A stretch of 5,485 nt of DNA, taken from NCBI GenBank assembly GCA_016194625.1, contig JACQBB010000151.1, positions 1-5,485 on the forward strand. Reading direction: 5' to 3'. Made by a program: the position numbers and the translations under genes. The notes under the pieces were generated by a model that worked only from the letters and a program-made list of their open reading frames with translations, ran no database searches and was not told the DNA's origin. Of the stretch, positions 4,566 to 5,485 are shown one piece after another (position 1 is the first letter of the stretch; the number at the start of each line of letters is the position of its first letter). This stretch comes from Elusimicrobiota bacterium (lineage in GTDB: Bacteria; Elusimicrobiota; Elusimicrobia; UBA1565; UBA9628).

Positions 4566-5369
4566 ATGCCAGGATTGGACCGCCGCGATTTCCTCAAGAC
4601 CGCGCTGACTTTGGGCGCCGGCGCCGCCGGGCTCCCGTCGACCGCCCAGGCCGCGCGCGTCGAGGAGCCTTCCCCCGAGCGCATGGGCGTGCTGGTGGAC
4701 GCCACCGCCTGCATCGGCTGCCGCTCCTGCGAGTGGGCCTGTAAAACCGCCCACGGCTTGCCCACCCCGCCGCTCGAGTCCTATCAAGACGAGTCCGTGT
4801 TCGCCGCGCCGCGGCGCCCCGACACCGCCGCCTGCATCGGCTGCCGCTACTGCATGATCGCCTGCCAAGACGGCGCGGTGGTGTGGGACACCGACCGCTG
4901 CATCGGCTGCCGCTACTGCATGATCGCCTGCCCGTTCCAGATCCCGTCGTTCGAGTACAAGAAGGCCCTGCAGGGGCGCATCATGAAGTGCGACTTCTGC
5001 GCCGAGCGGCGCGAGGCCGGCGGCCTGCCCGCCTGCGTGGAGCGCTGTCCGGTCGAGGCGCTGACCTACGGCCGGCGCTCCGACCTGCTCCACGCCGCGC
5101 ACGAGCGCGCCCGCCGCGCGCCCGAGCGCTACTCCGACCACGTGTACGGCGAGGCCGAGGTCGGCGGGACCTCCTGGCTGTACCTGGCCGGGAAGGACGC
5201 CCCGGACCTGGGCCTGCCCAAGCTGGGCCGCAACCCCGCGCCGGGGGTTTCGGAGAGCATCCAAGAGGGCGTGTTCGCCTACTTCGTGCCGCCGCTGTCG
5301 CTGTACTCCCTCCTCGGCCTGCTGATGTGGGTGTCGAAGCATCGCTCCGGCGACGGGGAGGACTCCTGA
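4566..5369 (+). CDS. hybA: HybA-type periplasmic 4x[4Fe-4S] electron-transfer subunit with rearranged cysteine motif II
   Basis: Electron-transfer subunit that would link a periplasmic [NiFe]-hydrogenase (or related enzyme) to its membrane partner HybB. DRRDFLK at 5-11 and the hydrophobic stretch to AQA (27-29) form a twin-arginine signal, so it is exported folded. Cysteine motifs: I, C49-C52-C55-C59; II, C90-C93-C96-C100; III, C112-C115-C118-C122-Pro; IV, C142-C145-C157-C161-Pro. The region 193-220 (VYGEAEVGG...LGLPKL) resembles the C-terminal part of E. coli HybA, and 236-256 is a membrane anchor, also as in HybA. The product has 267 residues, against about 328 for E. coli HybA. Much of the shortfall lies between motifs I and III. 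Motif II here is CIGCRYCMIACQ, a copy of motif III, rather than CxxCx4CxxxCP. The reading frame is intact. Strong ribosome site AGGAGG at 4555-4560. The TGA overlaps the ATG of the next gene. Another Tat-linked ferredoxin role (formate dehydrogenase type) is less likely. Confidence 0.9.
   Translation: MPGLDRRDFLKTALTLGAGAAGLPSTAQAARVEEPSPERMGVLVDATACIGCRSCEWACKTAHGLPTPPLESYQDESVFAAPRRPDTAACIGCRYCMIACQDGAVVWDTDRCIGCRYCMIACPFQIPSFEYKKALQGRIMKCDFCAERREAGGLPACVERCPVEALTYGRRSDLLHAAHERARRAPERYSDHVYGEAEVGGTSWLYLAGKDAPDLGLPKLGRNPAPGVSESIQEGVFAYFVPPLSLYSLLGLLMWVSKHRSGDGEDS
4821..4932 (+). repeat. direct repeat inside hybA (35 bp identical, 66-bp offset)
   Basis: Bases 4832-4866 and 4898-4932 are identical over 35 bp and encode the same CIGCRYCMIAC motif twice, in frame, 22 codons apart. 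Upstream, similarity continues through GACACCG (4821-4827 and 4887-4893), so the peptide DT-x-x-CIGCRYCMIAC is duplicated. Identity even at synonymous positions points to recent duplication or gene conversion rather than convergence. Confidence 0.9.
5355..5361 (+). promoter_or_regulatory. ribosome-binding site of hybB
   Basis: GGGGAGG inside the last codons of hybA ends seven bases before the ATG at 5369. This fixes the hybB start and shows that the one-base TGATG overlap is a coupled junction with its own strong site. Confidence 0.7.
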
Positions 5370-5485
5370 TGGACCGCTACTCGAGGCCGGTGCCGATGAA
5401 GGGCCCGTACCTGACGCCCGGCGTCGGCGTGCTGATCGCCGGGGCCGCCGCGGGCCTGCCCGCGCTGGCCGCGCGCCTCCTGTTC
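5369..5485 (+). CDS. hybB: HybB/NrfD-type integral membrane subunit, N-terminal 39 codons only
   Basis: Only the start is in the window. The 39 residues comprise a short polar N-terminus (MDRYSRPVPMKGPYLTP) and the beginning of a first membrane helix (about 18-39, GVGVLIAGAAAGLPALAARL), ending in RLLF. E. coli HybB similarly starts with a KPV-containing segment and a hydrophobic stretch ending in RLVF. The position directly after hybA, with a one-base overlap, is the usual gene order for this electron-transfer pair. The full protein would be a roughly ten-helix quinone-interacting subunit of the NrfD/polysulfide-reductase C family. The visible part is too short to prove the family alone; the call rests largely on context. 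Confidence 0.72.
   Translation, partial: MDRYSRPVPMKGPYLTPGVGVLIAGAAAGLPALAARLLF

Noticed and set aside
4832..4932. CRISPR-like or mobile-element repeat
   Set aside because: There are only two copies, in frame within a coding region and encoding a cysteine motif; an intragenic duplication explains it.
4542..5342. Minus-strand ORF opposite hybA
   Set aside because: It has Ala/Gly/Val/His-rich low-complexity composition and lies antisense to a gene with a Tat signal and four cysteine motifs.
4566..5369. hybA as a pseudogene
   Set aside because: The frame is intact from a strong ribosome site to a coupled stop, with signal peptide, sixteen motif cysteines and membrane anchor retained.

Overview
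The window is G+C-rich and every supported gene lies on the + strand. Codons are strongly biased to G/C at the third position, so long antisense and out-of-frame ORFs are common and are treated as shadows. A Tat-exported HybA-type iron-sulfur protein and a Clp-type ATPase indicate a bacterium, probably Gram-negative and capable of anaerobic electron transfer. High-GC lineages such as Elusimicrobiota, Acidobacteriota or Myxococcota would fit, but the window has no phylogenetic marker and this is only a guess.

Layout: (1) 2-2236, the C-terminal 744 codons of a two-ring Clp/Hsp100 AAA+ unfoldase whose start lies upstream. It has no coiled-coil M domain, has an altered first-ring pore loop, and carries an IGF tripeptide where ClpP-partnering ATPases have their docking loop. 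(2) 2237-2344, an intergenic region with a possible promoter and a strong hairpin. (3) 2345-2719, a small multi-pass membrane protein, followed after 19 bp by (4) 2739-3551, an alpha/beta hydrolase. (5) 3602-4057, a stand-alone cyclic-nucleotide-binding protein, overlapping by a GTGA junction (6) 4054-4500, a NUDIX hydrolase. (7) 4501-4565, a short gap with a terminator-like hairpin, a sigma-54-like element and a ribosome-binding-site hairpin. (8) 4566-5369, a HybA-type periplasmic ferredoxin with Tat signal and C-terminal anchor, overlapping by one base (9) 5369-5485, the first 39 codons of a HybB/NrfD-type membrane subunit that runs off the end.

How the genes work together: HybA and HybB would pass electrons between a periplasmic hydrogenase (or similar oxidoreductase) and the quinone pool. 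The catalytic subunits are not in the window. The cyclic-nucleotide sensor and the NUDIX enzyme appear co-translated. The Clp ATPase, membrane protein and hydrolase show no clear functional link.

The most unusual feature is inside hybA. The second cysteine motif is not the usual CxxCx4CxxxCP ferredoxin motif. It is a nucleotide-identical 35-bp copy of the third motif, placed 66 bp upstream, and the expected intervening segment is shortened. The protein still has sixteen motif cysteines, but arranged unlike the family. A second theme is small perfect or near-perfect hairpins over the translation starts of three genes (hydrolase, NUDIX, hybA).
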